Source: Setophaga petechia
Taxonomy: Eukaryota; Chordata; Aves; Passeriformes; Parulidae
Direction: 5' to 3'
Assembly: GCA_024362935.1 (NCBI GenBank)
Contig: JANCRA010000003.1
Coordinates: forward strand, 40,423,291 to 40,487,290
Length of the DNA stretch: 64,000 nt
This document shows positions 14,295-26,645 of this stretch, in pieces. Made by a program: the position numbers and the translations under genes. The notes beneath the pieces were generated by a model that was not told the DNA's origin, did no database searches, and saw only the letters and a list, made by a program, of their open reading frames with translations. The number at the start of each line of letters is the position of its first letter. The first letter of the stretch is position 1.

Positions 14295-14945
14295 CTGTAG
14301 ATCATGGAATTGGAGAAAAAATAATGTTGGAAAAGACATGTAAAGGTCATCTGGTCTCATCCCTTGTGTTAACGACCAGATTTGAGGTTATATTGAGTTG
14401 ATCACTCAGAACCTTTTTAATCTTAAATTTTATCTTCATCTCCAGAGGTGGAGATTCCCCATCTCTCAGAGACCCCATTCCAATGTTGAACTACCTCCCA
14501 GTTATTGCTCCTTTCCCCCTTTCCCTGATACCTAGTGAGAATTTTACTTATTACAAGTTACTGCAATTGCCTCTCCCCATTACTGTGCAGCTCTGGAGAG
14601 ACTCTTTATGTAGTTGAAGCCAGAAATATCATCCCTTAACCCACTGTTAAGACTGCTCAAGCCCAATTCGCAGCCTTTCATTTATCACATGCTTGTTTCT
14701 TAATCATCCTGGTGCCCCTCTGTTAGTCCCACACCAAGAGCCCTGAAGTGATCCCACAGTCTGCAGACACAGTCTCGGAAGTGCTGAGTGAAGCACGTTA
14801 ATCTCTTCCATTGATCTTCTGGCTTCCTTTCTTTTCATACAGGCCAGTACACAGCTGATCTGCACTCTTGAAGGCAACTGCTGAGTTATTTTTAATGTGG
14901 TAGCCACCAGGACCCCAGGTCCTTCTCCACAAAGCCATGGAAAAG
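14295..14945 (-). mobile_element. CR1 LINE fragment, old and diverged, minus orientation
   Basis: The plus strand shows the reversed 3' region of a CR1 element: GGAAAAGACATGTAAAGGTC at about 14,329, then the degraded 'GGTGGAGATTCCCCATCTC...CATTCCAATG' segment near 14,446-14,485, and a terminal part at about 14,840-14,935 with GGCCAGTACACAGCTGATCT and CCAGGACCCCAGGTCCTTCT. The order and spacing fit one 5'-truncated copy. No useful open frame survives, so it is clearly older than the copy at 575-965. Both ends are approximate. Confidence 0.7.
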
Positions 14946-17900
14946 AATTTACTGTGGTAAATGATACAGAATTAAATAAGATAGTATTATATGTTCATTG
15001 TCTTAAACTGTATTTTGTATCCTTTGTTTCCAAAGGATCAATGTTAATTTCCTGTATAATTTTTTTCAGTACTTTTTTATACCTTCATTTTTAACCCAAG
15101 GCTTAGTAAATACTTTTAATATCCAGCACAGTTGTTATTCTCTTATGAAATATTTTAGAGCCCTTATTTTCTAGGCAATAGTAATTGTTCTACAAAGCAC
15201 AGTATCCAGGACATACCTAATAAATGCCTCTCAGTGTTTGGAGTCCAATGTGAGACAACTTAGCAGGACCTGTTCAGATTATGTAAAAATGTCCTGAAGA
15301 TACATCATTGGGTTTTAGTCAGGTTTTATTGGAGTGTTTTTTCCGCCCCCCCCTCCCCCTTTTGTTATTGCTGCAGAAAAAAATGGGACTAAATGAATCA
15401 GCTACATTTTGATATAACTTGTGCTTCATTTCTGTGTTGATTTCCTTAATTCTAATGTGCTTATTTCTGTGCAAGTCCCTTGAAATCTGTTAGCAAGAAG
15501 GAAAGAACACAGCTGGAGTTTTGGGGCTCCCACAGTAAATTTACAGACTTTGGGGAGTGAGATACTCTTTCTAGCAAATTGAATCTGTTTAATTTGAAAT
15601 TCCATGAAGAGCATCAGCAAGAGAATACCATAGAGCTGCTTTAGAAGTCTCTAGCTGTGTTGCTTGTGGAGATGTAAAGCTTGGAAATCTCCAGGTATCC
15701 CCATGCTGGGAAGAAGGCGGCAATCCAGCATCTTTGAGTAGAAAATGCTGTTTTCCAGGCTTCCTTAGAGGATGTTGTTCTGCTTTACCACTGGTGTATT
15801 TCCTGGAGTCTATTTTTTAAGTGTCAAAATGAGGGTAAGCTGCTATTTGTATTTGAAGTGACAGCCCTTCTTTTCCTACTATCCCTTGCATCCTGGCATT
15901 TCCCGTGTCAAAACTCAAATATCTTTCTAGTATTGTGCTAATGATCATGGGCTCCACTTGACCAGATGAGAAGATCGAGTTGATTTCCCCTCTGGAAGCA
16001 AGGCAACTTACCAGTTACTAGATCAAACAGAATTCTTCCCCTACCCCATCCAAAAAGCAATTAAGTGTAAATATGGCAAAGGGTGACAAAATTAAAATCT
16101 GTCATGCATACAGGTGCTAAGCTAGTGCAAAGTCTAAAAGGCAGCCCTGTTGCTATCTCTATTGCCAGGCCCATGTTGTCAGCAGCTATTTCTGTGAGTT
16201 CCACCATGGAAATGCAGAATCATCTCATTCAGGAAATCAGTGATCCCTCCAGGATATGTATTCCCAATCTGTGTTGTTAATTATTGGTCGGATACATGGC
16301 TTAGTTGTTAAGGTGGAAGTGAAACATAACTTTGAAACGTCATCAGGCACAATCTGTGTGACAATCTGTCACTCAAAGGTAATAGTAAAGGAATAGCAAT
16401 TCACAGCAGAATATCAAGGAGTTGTAACCTGGCTTTTGTCTGTACCAGTTCCTAATAACTTTTCAGAATTCTTAGTGGATGGCTAAGGGGTGTATTGGAA
16501 ATAAGGTGGTCATTCCATCATGCTTGGAAATCCACTGGTTTGGGGGAAAATGGGTAAACCAACACAAAAATTACCTGTCCCTGTTGATGCTGTTAGAGCT
16601 GTAGCCCTTTACTGTGCCCAGGGCTGGGTGGATGTGGGCAGGGGCTGGGGGATGCCTGCGGTGTTCCCTGTGGCAGCAGCGCTGGGTTTGTGAGCCAGCA
16701 CATCCAGGGATGGGACCTTGGCTGCCGGGTGCCGTGGCAGGAGGACAGCTGGGTTCTGCAGCCTGTTAATGAGATCCTCAAAGGATAACCCTTCAGAAAG
16801 AGCTTTGTGCTTTAGGAACGGGCTGGGATTGTTAGTAATACTGACAGGTGCCAGCAGAGGGCATTTGGAAACTTGGCTTTTCTCTCATTTATCTTCCGAC
16901 AGATTAGGGCCCCCGAGCAATTGCTGTGTGAGACTGATGGTGCCTTCTCTGTTGGTACAGACCTATGGTGAGGGCAGAACTTCGGGGTTTACTGTTTGTT
17001 TTGGTTTAGGTTTAGTTAACATACGGAATATCAGCAATAAAATATGTATTTCAGAAAAATTTCTAAGTCAAAAGAAAGTATTGAACCAAAAAGCGAGGAA
17101 ACTCCCACTTTTATCAGAAGGGAGTATTTGGGTGTGAGGTAGATAAAAGGCCAAGAGAAAGGAAGTGAAGAAACAGCATATTACAAATCCCCCCCCATAT
17201 TTGTTATTTGTAAATTAACAATATAAACTAGAACCTCATTGCTTGACATGAATTATCACATTTAGATAGTAATTACAGCTCTTCTGCCCTAAATCACCAT
17301 CATAAGGCGATGATTTTAGACCAATACTCTGCCTTGAGTACCAAGAAAATTGCATGTGCAGGCATAATAAAAAAAGACCAAATAGTGACTCTTTGTGTTC
17401 ATGACCAAAAATCCAGTTGCATTTCTATTGATTAGGGCTTTTGTTACTTGCAGTGGGTGGGGTATGTGACATGGTGCAGTGCATAAAAGTCTCTTGCCAG
17501 CAACAGATTTGGAAAGAGCTGTTGTTAAAGCCCAGATCAATGAGTAAAGGTACAAAGACATTTAAGCATAAGATCATTTAATAAAAATGCTTTTTTGTTC
17601 TCACGCTTTGATCAAGTAATTCCCATCCATCAGCTTTGATTCAAGCTCTGGCAGCCTCTTTCTTAAAGAGACTTTTATGGGACTTTTTAAAAAGACTGTC
17701 TTATGTGGGATGTGCTGGTGAAACCAACTGAAGTGCATTTCTCACCCTAGCAATATGATAAAAGGCTCTAGGACTGTGAGGCTATGAAGGCTTTCAGCTT
17801 TTTTACCTCTTTGGAAAAAATTAATAAAAACTGGGAAGAAGTATATTTTTAAGCTGTGTAAAGATATATTAAGTGGACTTGTGTGTGGTTCCTTTATTTG

Positions 17901-20900
17901 CCACCGTGCAGGCTAAAATATTACTGATGTGAATTTTAATATAAAGGATGCCTTTACTCCATATACTAAGCAACTACATTTGGAAATAATTTCCTCTAAA
18001 TATAATTTGTTTAAAGGTATGATTTATGCTGCAAATAGGATTTATGAAGCATGTCTTGAAGAAGTGGTTTGAACAAGATCTTTCTGTGAGCCAAAAAGAT
18101 GCTTTTTTATATTATAAGTGTCAGTAGCAAAGAAAGAGTAGAAGGAGTAGCTGGAGGGTACATTTATTGATACTTATTTCATATATACTTTACTTGCTAT
18201 AACATCCACTGCCAAAATCCACCTGACACGTCCTTGTATTTTTTTGTATCCCTGTGGCAGAGGTGTCCTTTGGCCTTTGAAAAATGCTAGCTTGTTAGTG
18301 AATATTAGTTTGTACTGCAGTGCCTGCCTACACTGCATTGTCCTTCCACATGCACTTGTTATAAAATAATTCTTTGACTTCATCTGAAATAGCATGCCAA
18401 GCCTCTAAACTTGATTATTAACATTTGGGTGGTTGGCTTCAAAGGTGTTTGTCTGCACCTTTTCAACATATATATCAGCTATAAAGAGTGAACCCTTCCC
18501 TTGTGGACACTTGTCATTGTGGCTGAAAAACAACTTGTTCCCTTCTTACAAACATACTTGAATATGTTGAGAGAGGGACTGTCGAGAGAGGAAAGGCAGA
18601 GCTGGGCTTGGGGTAGACTCTGCAGTTTGCTCAGACCTTGGACAAGTGGCTCCAGTGCTGTGGTTTTGCATCAGGATGTAGGAATGCAGTAGCTGCCACT
18701 CTGGAAAAGCTGTATATGTTGGAAATATGAAGCTGTTCTGTACTGCTTGCCCAAATCCAACAAAATTCTTGGCTTTGACTGTGTGGCTAGCAGCTTCTTT
18801 TGGTATGTGATTTTTTTAAGCACAGCTAAAATACTCTATGTGATGACAGCATGTCTCACTCCTTTTCACTATCACCACCTGTCCATACTGTGTTTTCCCA
18901 TTTCTGTGGTGTTTTCTCTCACTTCTTCTGAGTGCTATCTGTTAGTGAACTACTTCAGGACAACGCCAAGATAATAGCAATGTGGAAGACCTCCATTTTC
19001 AGACCTGTCTCACAAGAATCAAATCAACACATGGGTTGTAATACTTGTTCCGGTTGAAGTGAGTTTTCATCCAGATGGGGTAATTATGGAGCACAGAGTA
19101 AGTAACACTGGAGTGACTAACTGTATGTAATTGCTCTTCTAGTAAAAGCAGAAAACACTTTAGTGAAGACTAGTAGTTGTTATAGTGGTAATTAACAGTA
19201 AAGTTAGAAAAGCTCTTTCTTGGTACCCATTAACACCATTAGAAAGCATCTTAGCATACATTATGTGTTAACGAGTTCGTGTTCGTGTCCCTGTGCTCAT
19301 AACCATATGTCAGGTGTGTGCTGGGTCCCTCCTCCGTGTCATTATCCTCAGGCTGTTCTTGCTACTGTCATACAGCATGCCCATCTGTAGAAGTGGTGCA
19401 CTGCTACCTAGAAACCTCAAGAAGCTGATGAGAGATAGTATAAAAAACAAAGGGCTGGAGAGCAGAACTGGAGCACAGGGATTGAATGATGTACCCAGCA
19501 CTGGAGGATTGTGTAAGAAATGGAATGGCTGAAATAGCTTCACTGTGAAAGCCTCTGTAATTTTTAGGGACAAAGTCTTAGTCCTTTTTGTTTGCAAGGT
19601 GGACTGACCCCTAACTTTCCCTTGCTTATTTTCTCAAAAGGTCAGATCTAATCCTCTGGTTCAGCACATTGGGAGGCACATCAAGGTTTTTGAACACCAG
19701 AGGATCAGTACAGAAGGGCAGCTGTCAGTAAAGTAGCTGTGGATGTCTGATATTTAGCTCTTTCACATCTACAGGGAGATGACTTAGTTATTCTCTAAAT
19801 GAAAAAGTTTCTCTAAGGTTTGCCTATGTGCCCTTCACTCTCATAGGTAGATCTCCTGCTGACTTCAGTGTGTGCTAGACTGGCCCACACAGGGAGAAGG
19901 AAAAGAACATTCGCATTTTGGAATAAGCAGTAGCTAAGCTGATAAATCCCAGTAGCTTTCTCATTGCCATGGCTGTGTTGGTCCTTACCCTAGGGAGCCA
20001 TTCTTTCTCCTCTTATCTGTTTTAGGGAAATTTCCATGCAGTATTGCACAGTGCCACTGTCCTGGGCAGTCTTCATTCAGATCATGTACCTTCTAAAACA
20101 CTTTGAAAAACATAAAACAGACCTTTGATTAACAGCCTGATATGGAATAAACTGTGATATTCAGCAGCAATGGGAAGCTATAACAAAACATATACTTGGC
20201 TGCAGAGTTGTGCTACCCTTTTGCCTGGAAGGAAAATTAGATCTGAAAGACAGATTCTCAGATGGAGCTGGCTCTGGTACGGGGATTGTCAGGTAGCAGA
20301 TAACAGTGGGAAGTGACTTTGGCTCTTCCTGGCTGCTTGCCTGAAGAGGGAGAGGGGATGGCTGTGCTCCCAGATGGACGAGCAAGAGGGAATCCAGCAC
20401 TGTGACAGGTGAGGGTCCCCCATAGATGCTGAGGCCGGGCTGGCAGCTGCTTCTGGAGCGAGGGTGGTGACAGCTTGGGGGAAGGACATCTCACCTGTGC
20501 CCCAGCAATATCAGCTCTGTGAGCTGAGCCTTGGCACACAGAGCTCAACTGAAAAGGGTCAAAAGAGCCCATACTCAAAGAAAGGGAGAATTCTAAGCAA
20601 ATCCCAGGCCATGGTTCAGAAATGCTGCTGCAGATATTTCTTACTGCATTAACAGGAATGGAAAAGGCAGCATATCCATGGGGGAGAAATACTTCAGCAG
20701 TGGTGCTTACCTGAGTGGAAGCTTCTGCAATTTTAAGATGGTTGGCTGGGTTCTCAATTGGTGTAAAAATCCAGTGCTTTTGATTTACTTGTAGTTAAGT
20801 TGTTTTGCAGTGTCTGAGAATCTTGCTTACACATCTGAATCATGACTGAAGAGCTTGGGCCACTGAGGGATTCGTATCGAAATTCAAAGGTTAATTAGCA

Positions 20901-22870
20901 TATGGTGTTAAAAGCAGATGTAGTTTAAGTGAACAGTGCTCTTATCTAGAGAGATGTTTGATCTTAATTCTAAAGAAGAAAAATGAGCTGGCAAGTTGCT
21001 GCTCAACTCTGACAACGTCCAACCCCAAAATAACTTTTAAAATAAATATAAAAACCTTTAAATTAACCATTCCTCAGGGACACCAGTGAAGTTCTTAAGA
21101 ATTTAGCTTTTTATGAAAGTGTATTCACTGACACGTTTGTTAAAATATATTCATTATAGCTGTACATCCAGAGCCAACCTGAAACCTTTTTAAGGTCCAG
21201 GGAGTAAGCTGGTCAAGGGAACTGCCAACCAGTGTATCGTGGAAGAATAGCAAATTGTGAAACAAATATTTGAAACAATGTTTTTTTGTGACTAAAATAT
21301 GTTTCTGCTCATGACAGGTAGATTTTCACAAGCATAGCAGGAAAACAGGCACCCAGCTTCCACTGAAACCCATCTTCCTTATTTTTTTAGTACATTCCTC
21401 AATTATTTTTTCATTAAAATTGAGTCATCTCATAGATAATCTGTAAATGGTGGCATAAGACTTTTAGTCACCACAACAGGTATAGTAATTGGCTGCACTG
21501 AAAATCTGCCTTGTAAATACAAGATTGTAGTTGATTTATTGTGTAATGAATTGTTTTTTGCCTGCAATGCCAAAAGCTGTTGCCATGAACACTACAAAGT
21601 GATGATTTGCTTGCTGTCAAGTCAGTCTGGGTATTTACTATTCTGAAATCCTTGCCTCCATATCCTTTGCACACAAAGTGAGAAATCTGAGAAATGGGAG
21701 CACTGTTTTCTTACCCCAAAGAGGGGAGAGCTGTGTGAGTGAAACTGATTTCCACAGGCAGCCATCAGAGGAATACAAATGGGGTGCAGCAACTAAAGCC
21801 CTTTGCCAAACTCTTCAGTGATGGAGGAGAGGCAACCTTCGGGGTTGTTTGGAGTGGAAACATGGGGAATTTTAGAGGCAGTCCACTTTTAGATCTAGCT
21901 GGTGTCAAAAGTGCTGGGCCTGCTGGCTTCTGTACAGGGACTGACCTGCCTGTGACCTCTGGTGTGGTTTGACAGAGTGCCTGTTCCAGCTCCAGTGAGA
22001 GCAGGCGGTGGTTCTGGTCTCTCTCTGCTTCACAGGGGTCATCTGGAGTCTGGAGCACATCCAAATCCTCCTGTGGTCCTGCCCTCTTGGAAGGGGATGA
22101 TGTCCTGATGATGGATGTGAGGTACAGATGCAATTAAATAGGTCCTTTCCCCCCAGGGTCATTCTTTCCTTTTCAGTCACAGTTGTGAAACCTATATGGT
22201 TTTCTTGTTGGTCCTGCGGTTTCATGACAGCTCAGAATGTTATGACAATAGCAATGTCTGTTCCAGAGTTTCCCCCTTGTAAGATCCTTATTTAAAATCC
22301 TATCCATCATGCAATCTACTTAGCTAATTGTCAGAGCTTTTCATGCCATGTAATTAAGTTTTGGACAGCATTCAGATGCCTCTTCAGGAGTGTGTAAGGG
22401 TTTGTGTGAAACTGCATCTCTTCTTCCCTGTTACCACAAAAAATGAGTCACACTTGTGGCTGGCTCAGACAGAGCTGCAGACATATCACAGTAGGTTGGG
22501 TGGAGGATTTAAGATTAGGAGCTTCTGTAACCTGATCCCACAGAAAAGCGCTAGCTAGCCTTGCTGTTGGTGTAGGGATTTGTGCACAACTGGTTGGGGA
22601 TGACCAAGGGGATTCTTTTAATCTCATCAGCCTGCTGTTAGGAGCTTGCTTATTATAGCCTAATAACTATGTCCTAGAAGCACAGGCAGCCCTCAAATTA
22701 AGATCTCTGTGTTGGCTAGGAAGGATAAGGCGTCAGCATCATGGATTTGAGAGAGCCTTGCTGTTCTCTACTTCTGATGCACACACACAGTTCAGGTAAT
22801 CAAACTCCTTCTCAAATGTTCATGCACTGCACAGACCAGCCTGTCTCTGCCTCTGACTGACTGAAGTGGG

Positions 22871-22916
22871 AATAAACCCCAGAGCTTCATTGATTTTGCG
22901 AAAAAAAAAAAAAAAA
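22871..22916 (+). repeat. AATAAA followed by A16 tract
   Basis: AATAAA at 22,871-22,876 is followed 24 nt later by sixteen consecutive A residues (22,901-22,916), the arrangement of a poly(A) signal plus tail. This can mark a retroposed transcript end. I see no recognisable parent gene upstream and no clear target-site duplication, so it may be a plain A-rich tract. Confidence 0.5.
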
Positions 22917-25900
22917 TAGAAACAAAAAGAAAATAGTGTGTGCATACACAGGTATATGTTTTTTTTCTGGGAAAAATGCCAACACACTGCTTCAATTTTT
23001 GAGGCATTGCCATCCTGGGTACACTCTATTGAATTTTGGGGTTGTTTTGTTTTTAAAGCGATGTTATAGAAATTAATGTCAACATGAAAAGTGTTTTTGT
23101 TTTTTGTTTGGATTGTAATAACAAAAAAATAATCTTTGAGGTCCTTTGAATGCTCAAACATTATTGCAGCATCTGTGCTGTCCTGATTCACCCTAAGATT
23201 TTCAATAGCAGCCTAGTAGAAGTAGAATAAAGCATGGCCCTCACTGGAACCTCTCTTCTGTCAGAACTCAGCATGGTCAAAAAAATAAACTTAAATCATG
23301 GAAAGCTGTTGAAACGAATTCCTTTGTGCTACTGTCAGACTGGGAGGAAACAGTCCTATAACATACACAAAAAAATCTTCATCTGCTTTTATGGTACTTC
23401 AAGAAGCACAGACAAGCAGTGATTCAGGACTGAAATGTTTCTGTTAGAGGGATACAAGCTCCATCGACAAAGTCGTTGTGTGGATGATTAAAATGAGATT
23501 AAAGCATGCCAGAAGCAGGTTCCCTGGCCAGCCATTTCTGTTTGTTGTGTACATCTCTTACTGAATGGTGGTTTTGTGCCCATAACTGTGTGCCTTTCTC
23601 TGCAGCCCCTTTCAGGACTGGGGAGACCAAGGTGAGGTAGCTGCTGGGTTACATACTCTGCCCATCATTTCTGGCAACCAGAACTGCTGGTCTTGGAATT
23701 TCATTGTCTTTGTCTGTAGGAAGTGACCTCCTTTCTCTTGATTGCTCTCCAGCAACCTCTGATTGATCACATCTCAGATATACCCAGGGATTTTTGCAGT
23801 TGTCTCTTCTGCTTTTGATTTAAGAGAGCACTTGTAAGTGCAGTTCATCTTCCTAGGTGCTAAGTAAAAAGGGGAGACAGAAGCAGGCTGTGCCCTGAAA
23901 AGTGAAAAATCCGAATAGGGAAGGCAGAGGAAAAAAATGCTTTTCTTGTTGCTAAAAGCTTGGGGCCATGGAGAGATTTACAGCTATGCTCTGCAGTTAC
24001 ACGTGGAGTCTGGCAGAGGGCTGGCTGAATTTCTTCAGTAGCTCCCATTGATCTGAGGCTCCAGGTCTATCTACCAGCCCCAGCCTGTTGTTGTTCCCAA
24101 CAGGCAATGCTCTACCCCTTCCTCACTGCTTAGTGGCTTTCAGTGGCTCCAGCCCCACGTAGATCACTTTCCAGCCAGATTTCCCTGTCATTTGTGCTTC
24201 TCTGGGATTTCTTAGGGGCTTGAGATATCATGGCCTCACATACTGTTTTAGGTGTCCATTGGTAAGAACTGAAACAGATCCTAAGTTTTGATGCAAAATA
24301 GCATCAGAGCATTGATAGGTGGGGCCAGATGATCTTGACATAATCCCTTTGACAGGGTGGGTAAATCCCACCTGGTGCTTGGCAGGAGCAGAGGAAAGCC
24401 TGCAGCTTGGCATTTCCCTGCTGGGGAGAGCAGCCATAAGGGAACATTGCCAGGCTGTGCTCAAACGAGTTATCTTATTATTGAGAACCACTGGGAGTCC
24501 AGGAAGAAAAGAGGATGCTTTTGAAGTCAGGTTTGTCTGTTTATGAGCTTCACTAAGCAGCAGAGACCAGACTGTCCCGAGGGCTGGAGAAAGGGAAACC
24601 TCTTGTGTAGTTCCTCTGATCTCTAGGTTTTGTTATGGGGATTTTGTGATCTGCAGTTCAGGATTAAAAAGACCAAAGACCATTTAAGTATGGATTTCAT
24701 TCTACTGATTGTGTCATCGTCCCCAGATGTGGAGTCAGCCAGAGTGTATCAGACCCTTCATCAACTAATTAACTTGAGTTGTCAAGCTGCAATCAGTGAA
24801 CTGCTCTCATACTAAAATAATAATGATAAATTCTTCTCATCTGAAGCTGTCAGCTTCCAGCTGCAACTGGCTTGAGTTTGTGGGGTCTGTAACTTATTCC
24901 ATGAAGAAAAATCAGATTTGCACCTCTGTCTTGCCAAAGCCAGCTTTGGCTTGGTTCCCTTTCTAGCAGAGTTTGCTGTTGGAGCAGCACCTGCGGCCAG
25001 GCCAGGATTATGCTGGGCTCGTAGCACCACTGAAGCTGCCATCACACTGCCACATGCAGCACTGTGAGTCATTTTAAAGGGACATTTTCTAGTTTCAATT
25101 GTTTATTGAGAAACTGATTTGATTTCTTTTTTGGGCTGCATTTAAAAAAATGTGTAAGGGGGATGTTTCTCTTGAAATTCTTCCTATTGTTGTTTTTTTT
25201 AGGTGAGAGAGGTGATACATATTTCACTGTAGGACAGGGTCTAAGAGCTGTCAGAAGGAAAAGGTGTCCAGGATGCCTTTGGGACTGCTTTTCTACCCCA
25301 CAGAGCAGGCAGGCCAGCAGGGAGCCCTTGCAGGCTCTGCTGGGGATGTCAGCCCTTCTTTCCTCCCAGTTTTTGGAGCTTTAGTGCCCTGTCACATCTG
25401 TCCTGTCATACTTGTCACACCTATCCTGTCTTAAACAGACCAAGAAAGAAATCCCATTCCACAGTGGTAGAGGGAGTCTTGGACTCAATCCTCCTGCCTC
25501 TATCTTGCATAAAAAAAAATTGAATGCCATCTCCTCTGAGTATGACCACTCATAAAAATGAATTTTTTAAAAAATTGACTGACCACATAGGAATTCCAAA
25601 ATGGAAGCAAACAAAAATTACTTGTTTGGTTTATCCAAAAGGACTTGGACCAAGGAATTTGTGTAGCCTTCTAAGAAACAATAACTAGCTTCTATTGTAA
25701 TGAATTTCTTTGCACAGTTTAAACATCACAAATAGAAATTAGAAGTATAGTTTACCCTACAGCATAGGTTTGGGTGACAGCTATAAAAGGCTATAAAGCA
25801 TCTTAATTAAAGTTTTATAAGCTCATAATCATGTGTTATTTGAGATAAATATCATTAGCAATATCAGAGCTATGCAGAAGCTTAACATGCTTTAGATATC

Positions 25901-26620
25901 TGGAAATACGTGTAAAATAAATATTTTTCTAAGGAGGTCTTCTTTCCCCATCAAATAAGAGATCCTGTTTAAAGGCAGGAATGCAGAATACAGAAGTCAG
26001 GAGGCCTGGTTTTTCTTAGTGCATTCCCTGTCATTTCTAAACACCATTATGGAACAGAAATCCTTTTTCTGTGAAAAAGGTCCTTTTTAGATGGCTTCTT
26101 GGTGATTTGATGCAGAATAATTTTTAGTGTATAAATTTGCCTTCATAAACATCCTCATAAATATAACACAGCAAACAAACTGCTTGGAGGTCAGACTGCA
26201 GAAGAGGTTGACCTTGCATTTTTAGCAGTTTAGCGTATGCTAGAGCTTAGATTTATTTAGCAGGATTAAATTTTGCAAAGGTCCTGTGACGAGTGTTTCT
26301 TACAGAGTAGGAATGTCTGAAAGCCTACTACAGACTAATAGAAAACACTGAGCACAAATGCTCAGGTGCAATTTAGGCACAAATTTGGTGTTGATTAAAT
26401 GCAGAATCTTAGACAGTATGCAAAATAGGTGATGACTTTAAAGACTAAACAGATACTTTGGTAGTACCTTTGCAATGAGCATCTTAATTCAGGCACCAAT
26501 TATCTTTCATTCTGTATCATTAAAACTCTAAGTTATATCCTTATTTCTGTCCAAACAAAGCCTCCATGATGAAAGTTTAATAGCATTAAGTACCTTAATA
26601 AATAGGGATGAGTTTCTCTC

Positions 26621-26645
26621 TTTTTTTTTTTTTTTTTTTTTTTTT
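26621..26645. repeat. Poly(T) tract of 25
   Basis: Twenty-five consecutive T residues are preceded by TTTCTCTC. On the minus strand this is an A25 run without an AATAAA just before it, so a retroposed tail is not supported. Confidence 0.95.

Noticed and set aside
21739..22225. Overlapping frames on both strands (77-122 codons)
   Set aside because: Neither strand shows a domain or consistent third-position bias, and no splice-bounded exon can be defined.
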